A stretch of DNA of 64,000 nt from Marinobacterium rhizophilum DSM 18822 (GCF_000378045.1 NZ_KB899095.1:141873-205872), one strand, 5' to 3'; counted from the first letter of the stretch, positions 18,381 to 27,861 are shown. Program-made: numbers and translations. The notes: a model not told the origin generated them from the letters alone.

Positions 18381-19547
18381 TTAGAATTTGACCCAACCGG
18401 ACTGGTTATCGGCCGACTCTACACAGCATTCCAGCAAGCGGACGCCATCGATACCGGCATCAATATCCGGATACCAGAGATCGGGCTGTGCTTCACCGCG
18501 ACTGGCGGCGTCCATAGCCGTACCGAAACGGTGATAGAGGTTAGCCCAGGACTCAAAGAACCCCTCAGCATGACCGCCTCCGATACGATTGCAGCTAACC
18601 GCATTCGAATCGTTGTGCAGGTATCCCATGCCCCGCTCCAGTACCCGCACAGGCTCGCCCTGCACTTCATAACGCAGCTGATTGGGCTGCTCGTCCCACC
18701 ACTCCAGACTCGCTTTCTCGCCGACAATACGGATTTTCTGCTGATGCATGGAGCCTGCATTAATGGAGCTGGCCCACAGCGTTCCTACGGCCCCACCTTC
18801 AAACTGCATCATGACATGCGCATTATCTTCAAGCGGCGCCCGAGTCGGAACAAAGCTCTGGCGATGACAGCACAGGCGCTCTACCGCCAGACCTGTAATC
18901 AACTGCGCCGCATAGAAAATATGCGTACCCAAATCACCCAGGACGTAGGTCGGGCCGGAAACTTCCGGATTCATTCGCCAGCGGGCACCAGGGCTAGTCT
19001 CTTCGACGGCCAGGTTGTGAAAGCCATGGGCAAACTGCATGTTCACCACACGCACTGCGCCAATCTCGCCGCTACGCACCATTTCACGCGCCTGATGAAT
19101 CATCTGAAAGCCGGAATAGCCATACATGACACCAAAGACCAGATTACGCGCCTGCGCACACTGCTTCAGGTCTTCCGCCTCAGCTACGCTGAAGGTCACC
19201 GGCTTCTCGCAGATAACGTGCAATCCCGCCTCGAGCGCCGCCCGACTGATGACATAGTGACTGCAATTGGGGGTCGCGATGGAAACGGCCTGAATACCGT
19301 CTTCACGCTGCGCCTCAGCGGCGAACATCTGGGTGTAATCCGCGTAGCAACGCTGCGGATCTATGCCCAGGCTCGTACCGAAGTCCTCGCAGCGCTGCGG
19401 GTCGAGATCAAAGGCACCTGCCGTCAGTTTGTACAGGTTATCGCGCTGTGCCGCAGCACGGTGCGCATAACCAATCTCACTACCGCGCCCGCCGCCGACC
19501 ATGGCCCAGCGAATGGGCTGGGAAAAACGTTTTTCTTCGTTAAACAT
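18381..19547 (-). CDS. Gfo/Idh/MocA-family oxidoreductase (inositol-cluster type)
   Basis: A 388-residue NAD(P)-dependent dehydrogenase. The N-terminal Rossmann fold shows VGGGRGSEIGYAHR; the VICEKPVTF motif carrying the catalytic lysine lies near residue 115, and the C-terminal alpha/beta domain holds GDLGTHIFYAAQLITG with its active-site Asp-His pair. This long form is common in inositol and sugar gene clusters (IolX/IolW-like) and oxidises or reduces cyclitol or sugar hydroxyls. It lies 16 bases downstream of iolD and is surely co-transcribed with it. Another long-form paralogue is encoded at 29392-30597. The substrate is unknown. Confidence 0.87.
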   Translation of the reverse strand: MFNEEKRFSQPIRWAMVGGGRGSEIGYAHRAAAQRDNLYKLTAGAFDLDPQRCEDFGTSLGIDPQRCYADYTQMFAAEAQREDGIQAVSIATPNCSHYVISRAALEAGLHVICEKPVTFSVAEAEDLKQCAQARNLVFGVMYGYSGFQMIHQAREMVRSGEIGAVRVVNMQFAHGFHNLAVEETSPGARWRMNPEVSGPTYVLGDLGTHIFYAAQLITGLAVERLCCHRQSFVPTRAPLEDNAHVMMQFEGGAVGTLWASSINAGSMHQQKIRIVGEKASLEWWDEQPNQLRYEVQGEPVRVLERGMGYLHNDSNAVSCNRIGGGHAEGFFESWANLYHRFGTAMDAASRGEAQPDLWYPDIDAGIDGVRLLECCVESADNQSGWVKF

Positions 19548-19563
19548 GACTCAGAGCCCTCTC

Positions 19564-21414
19564 TTATATGCCTTGTCGCTGATATTTACGACCCAACCCA
19601 AAATCACTGACAGCCTTAGCGGTGCGCTCATTGCGTGTCACTTCAGGCAAACCGACATCCCACCAGCAGTCACAGGAGGACCACTTGGTTGAGTCAATGT
19701 CGAGCACGAGCACGTAGGTCCGATCCGATGCTTTCGCCCGTGCATAGGCCGCATCGAAGTCAGCCAGGCTGGCGACTTTTTCACTGCGGGCACCCTGCGC
19801 CTGCGCATGCATGACAAAATCGACGCGGGCGAGGTCCGGCACGGTGCGACGGCAATCCTTCAGCAGATTATTGAAGGACTCATTGCCAGTATTGTTCTGC
19901 AGCTTGTTGATAACCGCATAGCCCCCGTTGTCGCATACCACGACGATCAGCTTGTGGCCGCTCAACACAGAACTGTAGATATCCGAGTTCATCATCATGT
20001 AGGAGCCGTCCCCGACCAGCACGACGACCTCCGAATCCGGGTTTGCCATCTTGGCACCCCAGCCACCCGCGATTTCGTACCCCATGCAGGAGAAGCCAAA
20101 CTCGATATCGAACTTGCCCAGCTGCCGAGACTGCCAGTTCATGTTGAGCTCTGCCGGCAATCCACCCGCCGCTGCGAGCACGGTATCGCCGGGTTCCTGC
20201 AGGCGGTTTACCGCCGCAATAACCTGGGCATAGGAGGCATCCGTTCCGGGTATGACCTCAGCCCGCTGCGCGCACAGTGCCTTCCACTTTTCCGCCTCGT
20301 CAAACGCACTTTGCGCCCAAGCATCATCTGCACGGTAGTCGCCCAACAGGCTATTCAGTCGGGCCATCCCGCTCCTGGCATCCGCAATCAGCGGCAGTGC
20401 AAAATGCTTGGTGGCGTCAAACCGGGCAACATTGAGCGAAACAATCTTCAGATTCGGGTCACGAAAAACGGACCAGGAGCCGGTGGTAAAGTCCTGCAAG
20501 CGCGTACCGATCGCTAGTACCACGTCGGCATGGCCGGCCAGATAGTTGGCTGAATTGGACCCCGTTACACCGATAGGGCCGCCATTAAGGCGATGGCTTT
20601 GCAGCAGCGTTGCGCGCCCGGCAATGGTTTCCACTACGGGAATATTGTGCGCTTCGGCCAGCTGCAACAGCGCGTCACAGGCATCGGAGTAATGCACTCC
20701 ACCACCACTGATAATCAGTGGCCGGCGTGCCGACTTCAGAATTTCAGCCGCAGCTTCAAGCTCCGTCTGCTCAGCTTCAGGCCGGCGGATACGGTGTACG
20801 CGCTCAGCGAAGAACGCTTCGGGATAGTCATAGGCCAGCCCCTGAACATCTTGCGGCAGGCTAATGAAAACCGGGCCACAGGTGGCGGGATCCAACATGG
20901 TTTCGATCGCCTGGGGCAATGTTTGCAGCAGTTGCGCCGGGTGCACCACCCGATCCCAATAACGCGTAACGGCCTTAAAGGCGTCATTGACGGTCAGCGC
21001 CGGGTCATGAAAATGTTCCGTCTGCTGCAGCACCGGATCCGGCAAGCGGCTGACATGGGCATCACCTGCAAACATGAGCAGCGGCAAACGGTTGGTATGC
21101 GCAATGCCGGCAGCCGTCAGCATATTGGTCGCCCCCGGGCCGATGGAAGCAGAGGCAATACCAATGCGCTGGCGCTTGTTCGCCTTGGCATACGCAATCG
21201 CCGCTGTTGCCATAGACTGCTCGTTCTGGCCGCGCCAGGTGGGAATCGTATCCTCAATGTTTTTCAGCTGCTGCCCAAGGCAGGTCACATTGCCGTGACC
21301 AAAGATGGCAAATGAACAGCCGAACAGCGGAACCCGCTCTCCCTGTACTTCAATTTTCTGCGCCGACAGATAGCGCGCAAGCGCTTCGGCCAAGGTCAAA
21401 CGTACGGTTTCCAT
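19564..21414 (-). CDS. iolD: 3D-(3,5/4)-trihydroxycyclohexane-1,2-dione hydrolase IolD
   Basis: A 616-residue thiamine-diphosphate-dependent enzyme that opens the six-membered ring of the diketo intermediate in inositol catabolism, giving 5-deoxy-glucuronate. The start MxTVRLTLAEALARYL and the GNVTCLGQQL and RGQNEQSMATAAIAYAKAN segments are typical of IolD. The thiamine-binding motif GDGSYMMMNSDIYSS...NN is present near residue 470-510. The length matches the family. It is the first gene of a leftward unit with a Gfo/Idh/MocA partner and is divergent from the IolE-like gene; the shared 267-base region holds two LacI-type operators. Confidence 0.95.
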   Translation of the reverse strand: METVRLTLAEALARYLSAQKIEVQGERVPLFGCSFAIFGHGNVTCLGQQLKNIEDTIPTWRGQNEQSMATAAIAYAKANKRQRIGIASASIGPGATNMLTAAGIAHTNRLPLLMFAGDAHVSRLPDPVLQQTEHFHDPALTVNDAFKAVTRYWDRVVHPAQLLQTLPQAIETMLDPATCGPVFISLPQDVQGLAYDYPEAFFAERVHRIRRPEAEQTELEAAAEILKSARRPLIISGGGVHYSDACDALLQLAEAHNIPVVETIAGRATLLQSHRLNGGPIGVTGSNSANYLAGHADVVLAIGTRLQDFTTGSWSVFRDPNLKIVSLNVARFDATKHFALPLIADARSGMARLNSLLGDYRADDAWAQSAFDEAEKWKALCAQRAEVIPGTDASYAQVIAAVNRLQEPGDTVLAAAGGLPAELNMNWQSRQLGKFDIEFGFSCMGYEIAGGWGAKMANPDSEVVVLVGDGSYMMMNSDIYSSVLSGHKLIVVVCDNGGYAVINKLQNNTGNESFNNLLKDCRRTVPDLARVDFVMHAQAQGARSEKVASLADFDAAYARAKASDRTYVLVLDIDSTKWSSCDCWWDVGLPEVTRNERTAKAVSDFGLGRKYQRQGI

Positions 21415-21524
21415 AGAGGCTTACCTTTTATTATTACGATATGCACCCGTGACTAGGTACTGCAGACGACAGTCGCCAGAACCCGTCCCTCTTGGATCGA
21501 ACTATCAATGAGCTAAAAAAATTT

Positions 21525-21538
21525 TGCAAACGTTTTTA
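21525..21538. promoter_or_regulatory. LacI-type operator 1 (iolD side)
   Basis: TGCAAACGTTTTTA matches the palindrome TGAAAACGTTTTCA at 12 of 14 positions, with the central CG typical of LacI/GalR operators. It lies 111-124 bases upstream of the iolD start and is probably the operator for the leftward promoter. Confidence 0.6.
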
Positions 21539-21609
21539 CTAAATTTCAGAAGAAAACCCGAAATAAGCAAAATATTTGGCGTTTAACGCCTGAAAATGGA
21601 TTTTAATGG

Positions 21610-21638
21610 TTGCAAATATGATAACGTTTTCATATAAA
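21610..21638 (+). promoter_or_regulatory. Promoter with embedded LacI-type operator 2 (iolE-like/importer operon)
   Basis: TTGCAA (21610-21615) and TATAAA (21633-21638) are separated by 17 bases. The spacer ends with the operator TGATAACGTTTTCA (21619-21632), a 13/14 match to the palindrome, so a bound repressor would block RNA polymerase. A separate short palindrome, GGCGTT-T-AACGCC, lies upstream at 21578-21590. Confidence 0.7.
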
Positions 21639-21681
21639 GATTGCAGACCCGACGACCAACCCGCTCACAGGAATAATAATC

Positions 21682-22581
21682 ATGCAGCTTCGCCTGTCTA
21701 ACGCCCCCTGCTCCTGGGGTATCGAGTTCGCTGACAATCCGAGCAATCCGAAGTGGAGCCTGGTGCTCGACGAGATTGCCCAGGCCGGCTATAAAGCGAC
21801 TGAGCTAGGACCGCTGAACTACTTCCCTACCGATGTGCAGCAGCTCAGGGCGGAACTGGCTCAGCGCGACCTGCAGCTCATCGCCGGCACCATATTCAAG
21901 CACCTGCACGACCCCTCCCGTCGACAGGAAATCCTTGATTACACCCATGCCACCTGCAAGGTCCTGCAACCCCAGAACGCCAAGTACATGGTTGTTATCG
22001 ACCACGTCTCTTCACCGCGTACGGACCAGGCTGGTCAGATTCTGACAGCAGACCGCCTGCCGCCAGAACAGTGGAAAGGCATGATGCAAACCATCAATGA
22101 GCTCTCGCGCATCTGCCTGAACGAGTACGGCATCATTCCCGTACTGCACCCGCACGCAGGCACCTACATCGAATACCGCGACGAAATCGATCGCGCCATG
22201 AATGACCTGGACGAGAGCATCGTCAAGCTGTGCATCGATTCAGGCCACTGCACATACGCCGGTATCAATCCCTCGGAACTGATCCGTGCCTACGCCGATC
22301 GCGTCAAGTACCTGCACTTCAAGGACATCAACGGCAAGGTTCTGGAACAGGTCGTGGCCCAGGGAACTGACTTTTACAAGGCCATTGGTCAGGGCGTTTT
22401 TTGCCCCCTCGGCCAGGGGTCTGTCGACTTCCAGCAACTGCGCCAGACACTGCTCGACCTCGCCTTCGATGGCTGGGTGACCGTAGAACAGGACGTGGAT
22501 CCTGCTGCGCTGGACAACAGCTCGCTGGAAAATGCACGCCAAAGCCTGTCCTTTATTCAGGATGCAGTCCTGCGCGGCTAA
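21682..22581 (+). CDS. IolE/IolI-like TIM-barrel sugar epimerase/dehydratase
   Basis: A 299-residue protein of the xylose-isomerase-like TIM barrel superfamily. Metal ligands are suggested by TELGPLNYFPTD, VLHPHAGTYIEY, LCIDSGHCTYAG, YLHFKDINGKV and the terminal GWVTVEQDVD. IolE dehydrates 2-keto-myo-inositol and IolI isomerises it. The N-terminus (RLSNAPCSWGIEFADNP) is not that of classical IolE (IAPIAWTNDDMPE-type), so the precise reaction is open, though clusters of this kind often carry such a protein. It is first in a rightward operon with the importer. It is followed by a 180-base spacer rich in hairpins. Confidence 0.8.
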   Translation: MQLRLSNAPCSWGIEFADNPSNPKWSLVLDEIAQAGYKATELGPLNYFPTDVQQLRAELAQRDLQLIAGTIFKHLHDPSRRQEILDYTHATCKVLQPQNAKYMVVIDHVSSPRTDQAGQILTADRLPPEQWKGMMQTINELSRICLNEYGIIPVLHPHAGTYIEYRDEIDRAMNDLDESIVKLCIDSGHCTYAGINPSELIRAYADRVKYLHFKDINGKVLEQVVAQGTDFYKAIGQGVFCPLGQGSVDFQQLRQTLLDLAFDGWVTVEQDVDPAALDNSSLENARQSLSFIQDAVLRG

Positions 22582-22594
22582 GCATCAGGACCAG

Positions 22595-22745
22595 GAGTGC
22601 CGTCTGACAGCACTCTTTACACCAGCCTTGGCGAACGGACGGTCCGTTCGCCCCCAAAGCGTAAAACCAGAAAATTAAAGTAAGACCAGGGCGATCACCG
22701 CCCTACAAGGTCAATAAATAAAAACAAAACCGTCCAGCCGGACGG
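22595..22745 (+). repeat. Array of four hairpins between the IolE-like gene and the binding-protein gene
   Basis: In order: GAGTGC/GCACTC (22595-22615, followed by TTT); GGCGAACGGAC/GTCCGTTCGCC with a one-base centre (22630-22652); AGGGCG/CGCCCT (22688-22704); and CCGTCC/GGACGG (22730-22745), ending 16 bases before the binding-protein ATG. Such structures in transport operons commonly attenuate read-through or protect processed mRNA ends so that the binding protein is made in excess. I infer that role here. Confidence 0.6.
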
Positions 22746-22761
22746 AACCCCGGAGAAAGTC

Positions 22762-23706
22762 ATGATCAACGCAAAAAAAATAATGAAGCACACCCTTTTG
22801 GCCACCCTGATCGGCACCTCCTCAATGGCAATGGCTGCTGAGCAACTCAAAATCGGCGTTGCCATTTCGGTATTTGATGACAACTTCCTCACCGCACTGC
22901 GCACCGGCATGCAAAGCTACGCTGACGACATCAACGTAGAGCTTCAGGTTGAAGATGCCAAAGCCGAAGTGGGCAACCAGCTCAATCAAATTCAGAACTT
23001 CATCGCCTCGGGTGTCGATGCCATCATCGTCAACCCAGTGGACACCGACGCCACCATTTCCATGAGCGATGACGCCGCCGCCGCCGGCATTCCCCTGGTG
23101 TATGTGAACCGCCAGCCAATCAACGTTGACTCGCTGCCCGAAAACCAGGCCTTCGTGGCCTCCAACGAAGTAGACTCCGGCACTCTGCAAACCAAGGAAG
23201 TCTGCCGCTTGCTGGGTGGCAAGGGCAAAGTCGTGGTCATGATGGGCGAGCTGTCCAACCAGGCCGCCATTCAGCGCACCAAGGACATTCACGATGTGAT
23301 CGCCACACCGGAATGCGCAGGCCTGGAAGTGGTCGCCGAGCAGACCGCCAAATGGTCCCGCACCGAAGGCAGCGACCTGATGACCAACTGGATCTCGGCC
23401 GGTATCGAGTTTGACGCCGTGATTGCCAACAACGATGAAATGGCCATCGGCGCCGTTCAGGCACTCAAGGCCACAGGCCGCGCCATGGACTCCGTCGTGA
23501 TTGCCGGCATTGACGCCACCCCCGACGCACTGGCCGCCATCAGGGCAGGCGAAATGGACGTAACGGTATTCCAGGATGCTGCCGGACAGGGCAAAGGCGC
23601 TGTGGATGCCGCCATCCAGCTGGTCGCCGGCAAGAAAATTGAGCAGAAAGTATGGGTTCCTTTCGAGCTGGTGACCCCCGCCAACTTTGAAAAGTACATG
23701 CGCTAA
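22762..23706 (+). CDS. Periplasmic sugar/cyclitol-binding protein of a CUT2-type ABC importer
   Basis: A 314-residue type I periplasmic binding protein. A signal peptide is visible (basic start INAKKIMKH, hydrophobic core, cleavage near AMA-AEQ, about residue 26). The mature part begins [14 protein letters not shown] and shows [24 protein letters not shown] and [14 protein letters not shown], typical of the RbsB family. Linked genes for a double ABC ATPase and a single permease complete the importer. Inositol clusters such as Caulobacter ibpA-iatA-iatP have this layout, so myo-inositol or another cyclitol is the likely ligand; this is inference from context. The ribosome site is AGAAAG. Confidence 0.88.
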   Translation: MINAKKIMKHTLLATLIGTSSMAMAAEQLKIGVAISVFDDNFLTALRTGMQSYADDINVELQVEDAKAEVGNQLNQIQNFIASGVDAIIVNPVDTDATISMSDDAAAAGIPLVYVNRQPINVDSLPENQAFVASNEVDSGTLQTKEVCRLLGGKGKVVVMMGELSNQAAIQRTKDIHDVIATPECAGLEVVAEQTAKWSRTEGSDLMTNWISAGIEFDAVIANNDEMAIGAVQALKATGRAMDSVVIAGIDATPDALAAIRAGEMDVTVFQDAAGQGKGAVDAAIQLVAGKKIEQKVWVPFELVTPANFEKYMR

Positions 23707-23737
23707 CAGAGCCCACTATCCGCAGGGACTGTTGATG

Positions 23738-23761
23738 CCGGCGGCCAGGTTCTGCCGCCGG
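23738..23761 (+). repeat. Intergenic hairpin after the binding-protein gene
   Basis: CCGGCGGC (23738-23745) pairs with GCCGCCGG (23754-23761) around an 8-base loop and has no T-run. It sits between the binding-protein and ATPase genes, the classical place for a 3'-protecting hairpin that raises binding-protein mRNA. Confidence 0.6.
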
Positions 23762-23806
23762 AAGCAACAGCCCCCTCACGCTCAATTAAACAGGAGGGGC
23801 TGCGTT

Positions 23807-25354
23807 ATGGTTAACGCATCACAGCTGGAAGAGGCTCCATCAAAGGGGGCAATAGCCCAGGCAAAGCCTTACGAATACGTGCTTGAAGTCGTCAACGCGC
23901 GCAAGGAATTCCCAGGTGTAGTCGCGCTGGATAACGTCTCGCTGCGCGTACGCCCGGGCACCGTACATGCGCTGATGGGTGAAAACGGTGCCGGCAAATC
24001 AACCCTGATGAAAATCATTGCCGGCATCTACCACCCCGACGCCGGTGAAATCCGGCTGCGCGGTGAAGCCGTGCACCTGGCCACCCCGCTGGCGGCCCAG
24101 GAAGCCGGCATCGCCATGATTCACCAGGAGCTGTTGCTGATGAATTCCATGACGGTGGCAGAAAACATCTGGATTCGCCGCGAGCCGCTCAATGCCTTCG
24201 GACTGGTGGATCACGCCAAGATGCACCGAATGACCACTGAACTGTTTGAACGTCTGAATATCCAGCTAGACCCAGACGCCGAGGTGAGCGAACTCTCGGT
24301 GGCCAACCGCCAGATGGTGGAGATCGCCAAGGCGGTGTCCTTCAACTCCGATGTCCTGATCATGGACGAACCCACCTCGGCCATTACCGAGAAGGAAGTG
24401 GCACACCTGTTCGAGATCATTCGCGGCCTGCGTGAGCGGGGCATCGGTATCGTCTATATCACCCACAAGATGAACGAACTGTTTGAGATCGCCGACGAGT
24501 TCTCGGTGTTCCGCGACGGCCATTACATCGCCACTCACCCGTCTTCCGAGGTGACCCGCGACGACATCATTCAAATGATGGTCGGCCGTGAAATCACCCA
24601 GATGTTCCCCAAGGAAGAAGTGGAACTGGGCGACGTGGTGCTGTCGGTGAAGAACCTGACCCTCGAGGGCGTGTTCCACGACGTCTCCTTCGACGTGCGC
24701 GCCGGTGAAATCCTGGGCCTTGCCGGCCTGGTCGGCTCGGGCCGCTCCAACGTGGCCGAAACCCTGTTCGGGGTGACACCCGCCACCTCCGGCACCATCG
24801 AGATCAATGGCAAGGAGGTATCGATCCAGACCTCCCATGATGCCATCAAGCTGGGCATGGCGTTCCTCACCGAGGACCGCAAGGAGACCGGCTGCTTCCT
24901 GCCGCTGGATATTCAGGAAAACGCCCAGATGGCCGTCATCCACGATGACTTCGTGAAGTATGGTTTCGTGCAGGAGGCCAAACTCGAAAAGGTCTGCCGG
25001 GAAATAAGCCAGAAGTTGCGCATAAAAACGCCGAACATGCATGAGTGCATCGAAAACCTGTCCGGCGGTAACCAGCAGAAAGTACTGATCGGTCGCTGGC
25101 TGCTGACCAACCCCAAGATTCTGATCCTCGACGAACCCACCCGCGGCATCGACGTCGGTGCCAAGGCCGAGATTCACAGCCTGATCACGCAATTGGCCCA
25201 TAACGGGGTCGCGGTGATCATGATTTCTTCCGAGATGCCCGAAGTACTGGGCATGAGTGACCGCGTTCTGGTCATGCACGAAGGGCGCTGTACAGGCATT
25301 CTGGATCGCACAGATGCCGACCAGGTCGCCGTCATGGATTTGGCTGCCCAATAA
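23807..25354 (+). CDS. CUT2-type sugar/cyclitol ABC importer, double ATPase subunit
   Basis: A 515-residue protein with two ABC cassettes in tandem, as in RbsA. Cassette 1 has Walker [10 protein letters not shown] near residue 60, a degenerate signature ([12 protein letters not shown]) and Walker [12 protein letters not shown]. Cassette 2 has a Walker A-like GLVGSGRSN near residue 305, a good signature [11 protein letters not shown] and Walker [15 protein letters not shown]. The start at 23807 (MVNASQLEE) follows a strong AGGAGG. It energises uptake through the permease encoded 34 bases downstream. The substrate is probably an inositol or related polyol, inferred from the neighbours. Confidence 0.92.
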   Translation: MVNASQLEEAPSKGAIAQAKPYEYVLEVVNARKEFPGVVALDNVSLRVRPGTVHALMGENGAGKSTLMKIIAGIYHPDAGEIRLRGEAVHLATPLAAQEAGIAMIHQELLLMNSMTVAENIWIRREPLNAFGLVDHAKMHRMTTELFERLNIQLDPDAEVSELSVANRQMVEIAKAVSFNSDVLIMDEPTSAITEKEVAHLFEIIRGLRERGIGIVYITHKMNELFEIADEFSVFRDGHYIATHPSSEVTRDDIIQMMVGREITQMFPKEEVELGDVVLSVKNLTLEGVFHDVSFDVRAGEILGLAGLVGSGRSNVAETLFGVTPATSGTIEINGKEVSIQTSHDAIKLGMAFLTEDRKETGCFLPLDIQENAQMAVIHDDFVKYGFVQEAKLEKVCREISQKLRIKTPNMHECIENLSGGNQQKVLIGRWLLTNPKILILDEPTRGIDVGAKAEIHSLITQLAHNGVAVIMISSEMPEVLGMSDRVLVMHEGRCTGILDRTDADQVAVMDLAAQ

Positions 25355-25388
25355 TAATGAACCGCATCAGGAAAATAAGAGGTCGATT

Positions 25389-26426
25389 ATGACTACCCAC
25401 ACTGCAACAACGCCTAATGCCACGCTGGAGGCGCCCTCCAAAAGGCGCCTGCCCCAGGAGTTCAGCATTCTATTGGTCCTGTTAGGTATCGCCGCCTTCT
25501 TTGAAGTCCTTGGCTGGTTTCTCGTCGGCCAGAGCTTCCTCGGTAACATGAGCCGCCTGCAGATCATCATCCTGCAGGTCTCCGTGATCGGCATCATCGC
25601 CGTCGGCGTGACCCAGGTCATCATCACCGGCGGCATCGACCTGTCCTCCGGCTCCGTGGTGGCCATGAGCGCCATGGTCGCAGCCACCTTCGCCCAGGAC
25701 GCCAACTGGCCGAAAATCATCCATCCGGCGCTGGTGGACCTGCCCTGGTTCGTCCCGCTGACCGTGGGCCTGGCCGTGGGTGCCGCCGCTGGTTTCATCA
25801 ACGGCTGGCTCATCACCAAGACCAGGATTCCGCCCTTTATCGCCACCCTGGGCATGATGGTATCGGCCCGCGGTATCGCCCGCTGGTACACAGACGGCAG
25901 CCCGGTATCCGGTTTCACCGAAAGCTTTGCCATGCTGGGTAACGGCATGGGCCGCTGGGCACCGGTGGTCATCTTCCTGGTCGTCGCCGCCGTGTTCCAT
26001 ATCGTTATGCGCTACACCCGCTTCGGTAAGTTCACTTACGCCATCGGCGCCAACCCCCAGGCTGCCCGCGTTTCGGGTATCAACATCGAGTCGCACCTGA
26101 TCAAGGTCTACATGATTGCAGGTCTGCTGGCCGGTCTTGCCGCCATGGTCGCCATTGCACGCATCAAGACTGCCCAGGCGGGTATGGGCCTGATGTATGA
26201 ACTGGATGCCATCGCCGCTGCGGTTATCGGTGGCGTATCGCTGTCCGGTGGTCGCGGACGCATCACCGGCACCGTGATCGGCGCCCTGATCCTCGGCGTG
26301 ATGCTGTCGGGCTTCACCTTCCTGCGCGTGGATGCCTACTACCAGGACATTATCAAGGGAGCCATTATTGTTGTGGCCGTGGTGGTCGACATGCACCGCC
26401 AGAACAAGCGCAGCAAGAAAACCTGA
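25389..26426 (+). CDS. CUT2-type sugar/cyclitol ABC importer, permease subunit
   Basis: A 345-residue integral membrane protein of the RbsC family with eight to ten hydrophobic segments. Landmarks include GVTQVIITGGIDLSSGSVVAM, GWLITKTRIPPFIATLGMM, GANPQAARVSGI and the C-terminal GGVSLSGGRGRITGTVIGALILGVM. The start at 25389 (MTTHTATT) follows AGAGG; an earlier in-frame ATG lies inside the ATPase gene. The C-terminus ends IIVVAVVVDMHRQNKRSKKT, and the DNA encoding this tail is copied twice more just downstream. It is the last gene of the IolE-like/importer unit. Confidence 0.92.
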   Translation: MTTHTATTPNATLEAPSKRRLPQEFSILLVLLGIAAFFEVLGWFLVGQSFLGNMSRLQIIILQVSVIGIIAVGVTQVIITGGIDLSSGSVVAMSAMVAATFAQDANWPKIIHPALVDLPWFVPLTVGLAVGAAAGFINGWLITKTRIPPFIATLGMMVSARGIARWYTDGSPVSGFTESFAMLGNGMGRWAPVVIFLVVAAVFHIVMRYTRFGKFTYAIGANPQAARVSGINIESHLIKVYMIAGLLAGLAAMVAIARIKTAQAGMGLMYELDAIAAAVIGGVSLSGGRGRITGTVIGALILGVMLSGFTFLRVDAYYQDIIKGAIIVVAVVVDMHRQNKRSKKT

Positions 26427-26613
26427 CGACGCACGCCACAGGCCCACGCCATGACAAGGGGTGACATCATCCATCGTTGTGGTCGCCGCCGCGGACATGC
26501 ACCGCCAGATCAAGCGCAGCAAGAAAACCTGACGACGTACGCCATAGGCCCAGGCCATGACAAGGGGTTCCTCATCATCCATTGTCGTGGTCGTGGTGGT
26601 CGACATGCACCGC
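26367..26613 (+). repeat. Tandem partial copies of the permease 3' end (about 107-bp unit, 2.3 copies)
   Basis: Unit 1 (26367-26472) covers the last 19 codons, the stop and about 47 bases of 3' flank. Unit 2 (26473-26580) repeats it with scattered substitutions, including GACATGCACCGCCAGATCAA and AAGCGCAGCAAGAAAACCTG. Unit 3 (26581-26613) is truncated after GACATGCACCGC. Units 2 and 3 are outside any gene. The divergence among copies suggests that the duplication is not recent, or that it has been repeatedly remodelled. Confidence 0.85.
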
Positions 26614-26639
26614 TGCGGCAAAGACCACGCAGCCTGGTG

Positions 26640-26688
26640 TTGACATAAAATACGCGCAGGGACATTGTGCCCATTATGCCCCTGCGCG
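26640..26688 (+). promoter_or_regulatory. Possible promoter and overlapping dyad of the LacI-family gene
   Basis: A perfect -35 TTGACA (26640-26645) stands 17 bases from a poor -10 CATTGT (26663-26668). A dyad CGCGCAGGG/CCCTGCGCG (26653-26661, 26680-26688) spans the -10. The dyad could be a hairpin, terminator-like read-through block or operator. The match to the catabolic operators is nil. Confidence 0.4.
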
Positions 26689-26805
26689 CTGTATACCAAT
26701 TTGGCGCCCGCGCCAGTATAGTAAACCAGCAAACTCAGAATGTGGCTTCAATGCGAGCATCAGCACTGGAGCAGCTGCACAGCCCAGACTCTTCAGGAAA
26801 TTTTT

Positions 26806-27861
26806 TTGAGCAGCCCAATCAAGCCATCACAAAAGCTCAGCCCACATCCGGACAACATCACCATCACCGAGGTCGCGGCTGAAGCACAGGTTTCAATATC
26901 CGCGGTATCCAGAGCTTTCAACCCCACAGGCAGCTGCGCGCCCAAAACCCGGGCCAAGGTCTTCGCTGCGGCGGAAAAGCTGGGCTACAAACCGAACCGC
27001 CTGGCCCGCGGGCTAAAATCGAATTCCAGCCTCATTGGCATCCTGATGACGGACTTCGAAAACCCCGCTTACCTGTCCATCCTCAGCGATTTGACCTCCG
27101 CCATTCAGGCACACAACTGCCACAGCCTGCTGATCAACGTCGGACCGCAAAAAAGCGTCACCGAGGCGGTCGAGCTGATCATGGAATACCACGTCGATGG
27201 GCTGATCGTGACCTCATCCTCCCTGCCGGATGAGCTGATCAGCGCCTGCCAGCGCAGAAACACACCCGTGGTTATCTTCGGTCATCACTCCCGCAATGCA
27301 CCGGCAACCATAGTGTCCTGCGACAACGTGGCGGGCGGGCGCATGGCGGCGGACATGCTGCTTGATGCGGGCTATACAAGGCCGGCGTTTGTCGGCGCCA
27401 CCACCAGCGTCTCGACCACTACCGACCGGCAGCGAGGATTCATTACCCGGCTCATTGAGCGCGGCTGTACGGAATGGACGACGACCGAGGGTAACCGGCA
27501 CAGCTACGATTCCGGCTACGAAGCGACCTGCAAACTGTTCGCCTCCCCCGACAAGCCCGACTCGATCTTTTACCTTGATGACATCATGGCCTGTGGCGGC
27601 ATGGATGCCATCCGTTACGAGTTCGGGCTCAAAGTACCTGAAGATGTTGGCGTTATCGGCGTCGATGATATTCGCCTTGCCGCCAGCCGGGCTTACGATC
27701 TGACCACGATTCGCCAGCCATTCACCGACATGGTTAACACCGCCGTCACCGCGCTGTTCGCACAGATCAAGGATGCCTCCCTCGAGCCGCAAAACTTCAC
27801 CCTGCCCTGCACCCTGGTAACACGGGGCTCGACCCGGGCTATCTCCACCCAGGCCGAATAG
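26806..27861 (+). CDS. LacI-family transcriptional regulator of the catabolic island
   Basis: A LacI/GalR repressor of about 351 residues. The helix-turn-helix ITEVAAEAQVSISAVSRAFN and hinge KVFAAAEKLGYKPNRLARGLKS are at the N-terminus. The ligand-binding core follows, with SLIGILMTDFENPAYLS, VDGLIVTSSSLPDE and the C-terminal VIGVDDIRLAASRAYDLTTIRQP. I prefer the TTG start at 26806 because AGGA lies 7 bases upstream and the HTH would begin soon after. An ATG at 26740 in frame has no ribosome site and adds 22 unlikely residues. It lies between the two operator-bearing regions and is the obvious candidate to bind the TGAAAACGTTTTCA-like sites; the inducer is probably a cyclitol or sugar acid. 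Confidence 0.88.
   Translation: MSSPIKPSQKLSPHPDNITITEVAAEAQVSISAVSRAFNPTGSCAPKTRAKVFAAAEKLGYKPNRLARGLKSNSSLIGILMTDFENPAYLSILSDLTSAIQAHNCHSLLINVGPQKSVTEAVELIMEYHVDGLIVTSSSLPDELISACQRRNTPVVIFGHHSRNAPATIVSCDNVAGGRMAADMLLDAGYTRPAFVGATTSVSTTTDRQRGFITRLIERGCTEWTTTEGNRHSYDSGYEATCKLFASPDKPDSIFYLDDIMACGGMDAIRYEFGLKVPEDVGVIGVDDIRLAASRAYDLTTIRQPFTDMVNTAVTALFAQIKDASLEPQNFTLPCTLVTRGSTRAISTQAE

Noticed and set aside
26367-26613. CRISPR-like array
   Set aside because: The repeating unit is about 107 bp, contains the end of the permease gene, has only 2.3 copies and has no short conserved repeat with unique spacers.
25482-26732. 416-codon minus-strand frame rich in His, Gly and Asp
   Set aside because: Antisense to the permease and its 3' repeats; the apparent repetitive protein is explained by the DNA repeats.
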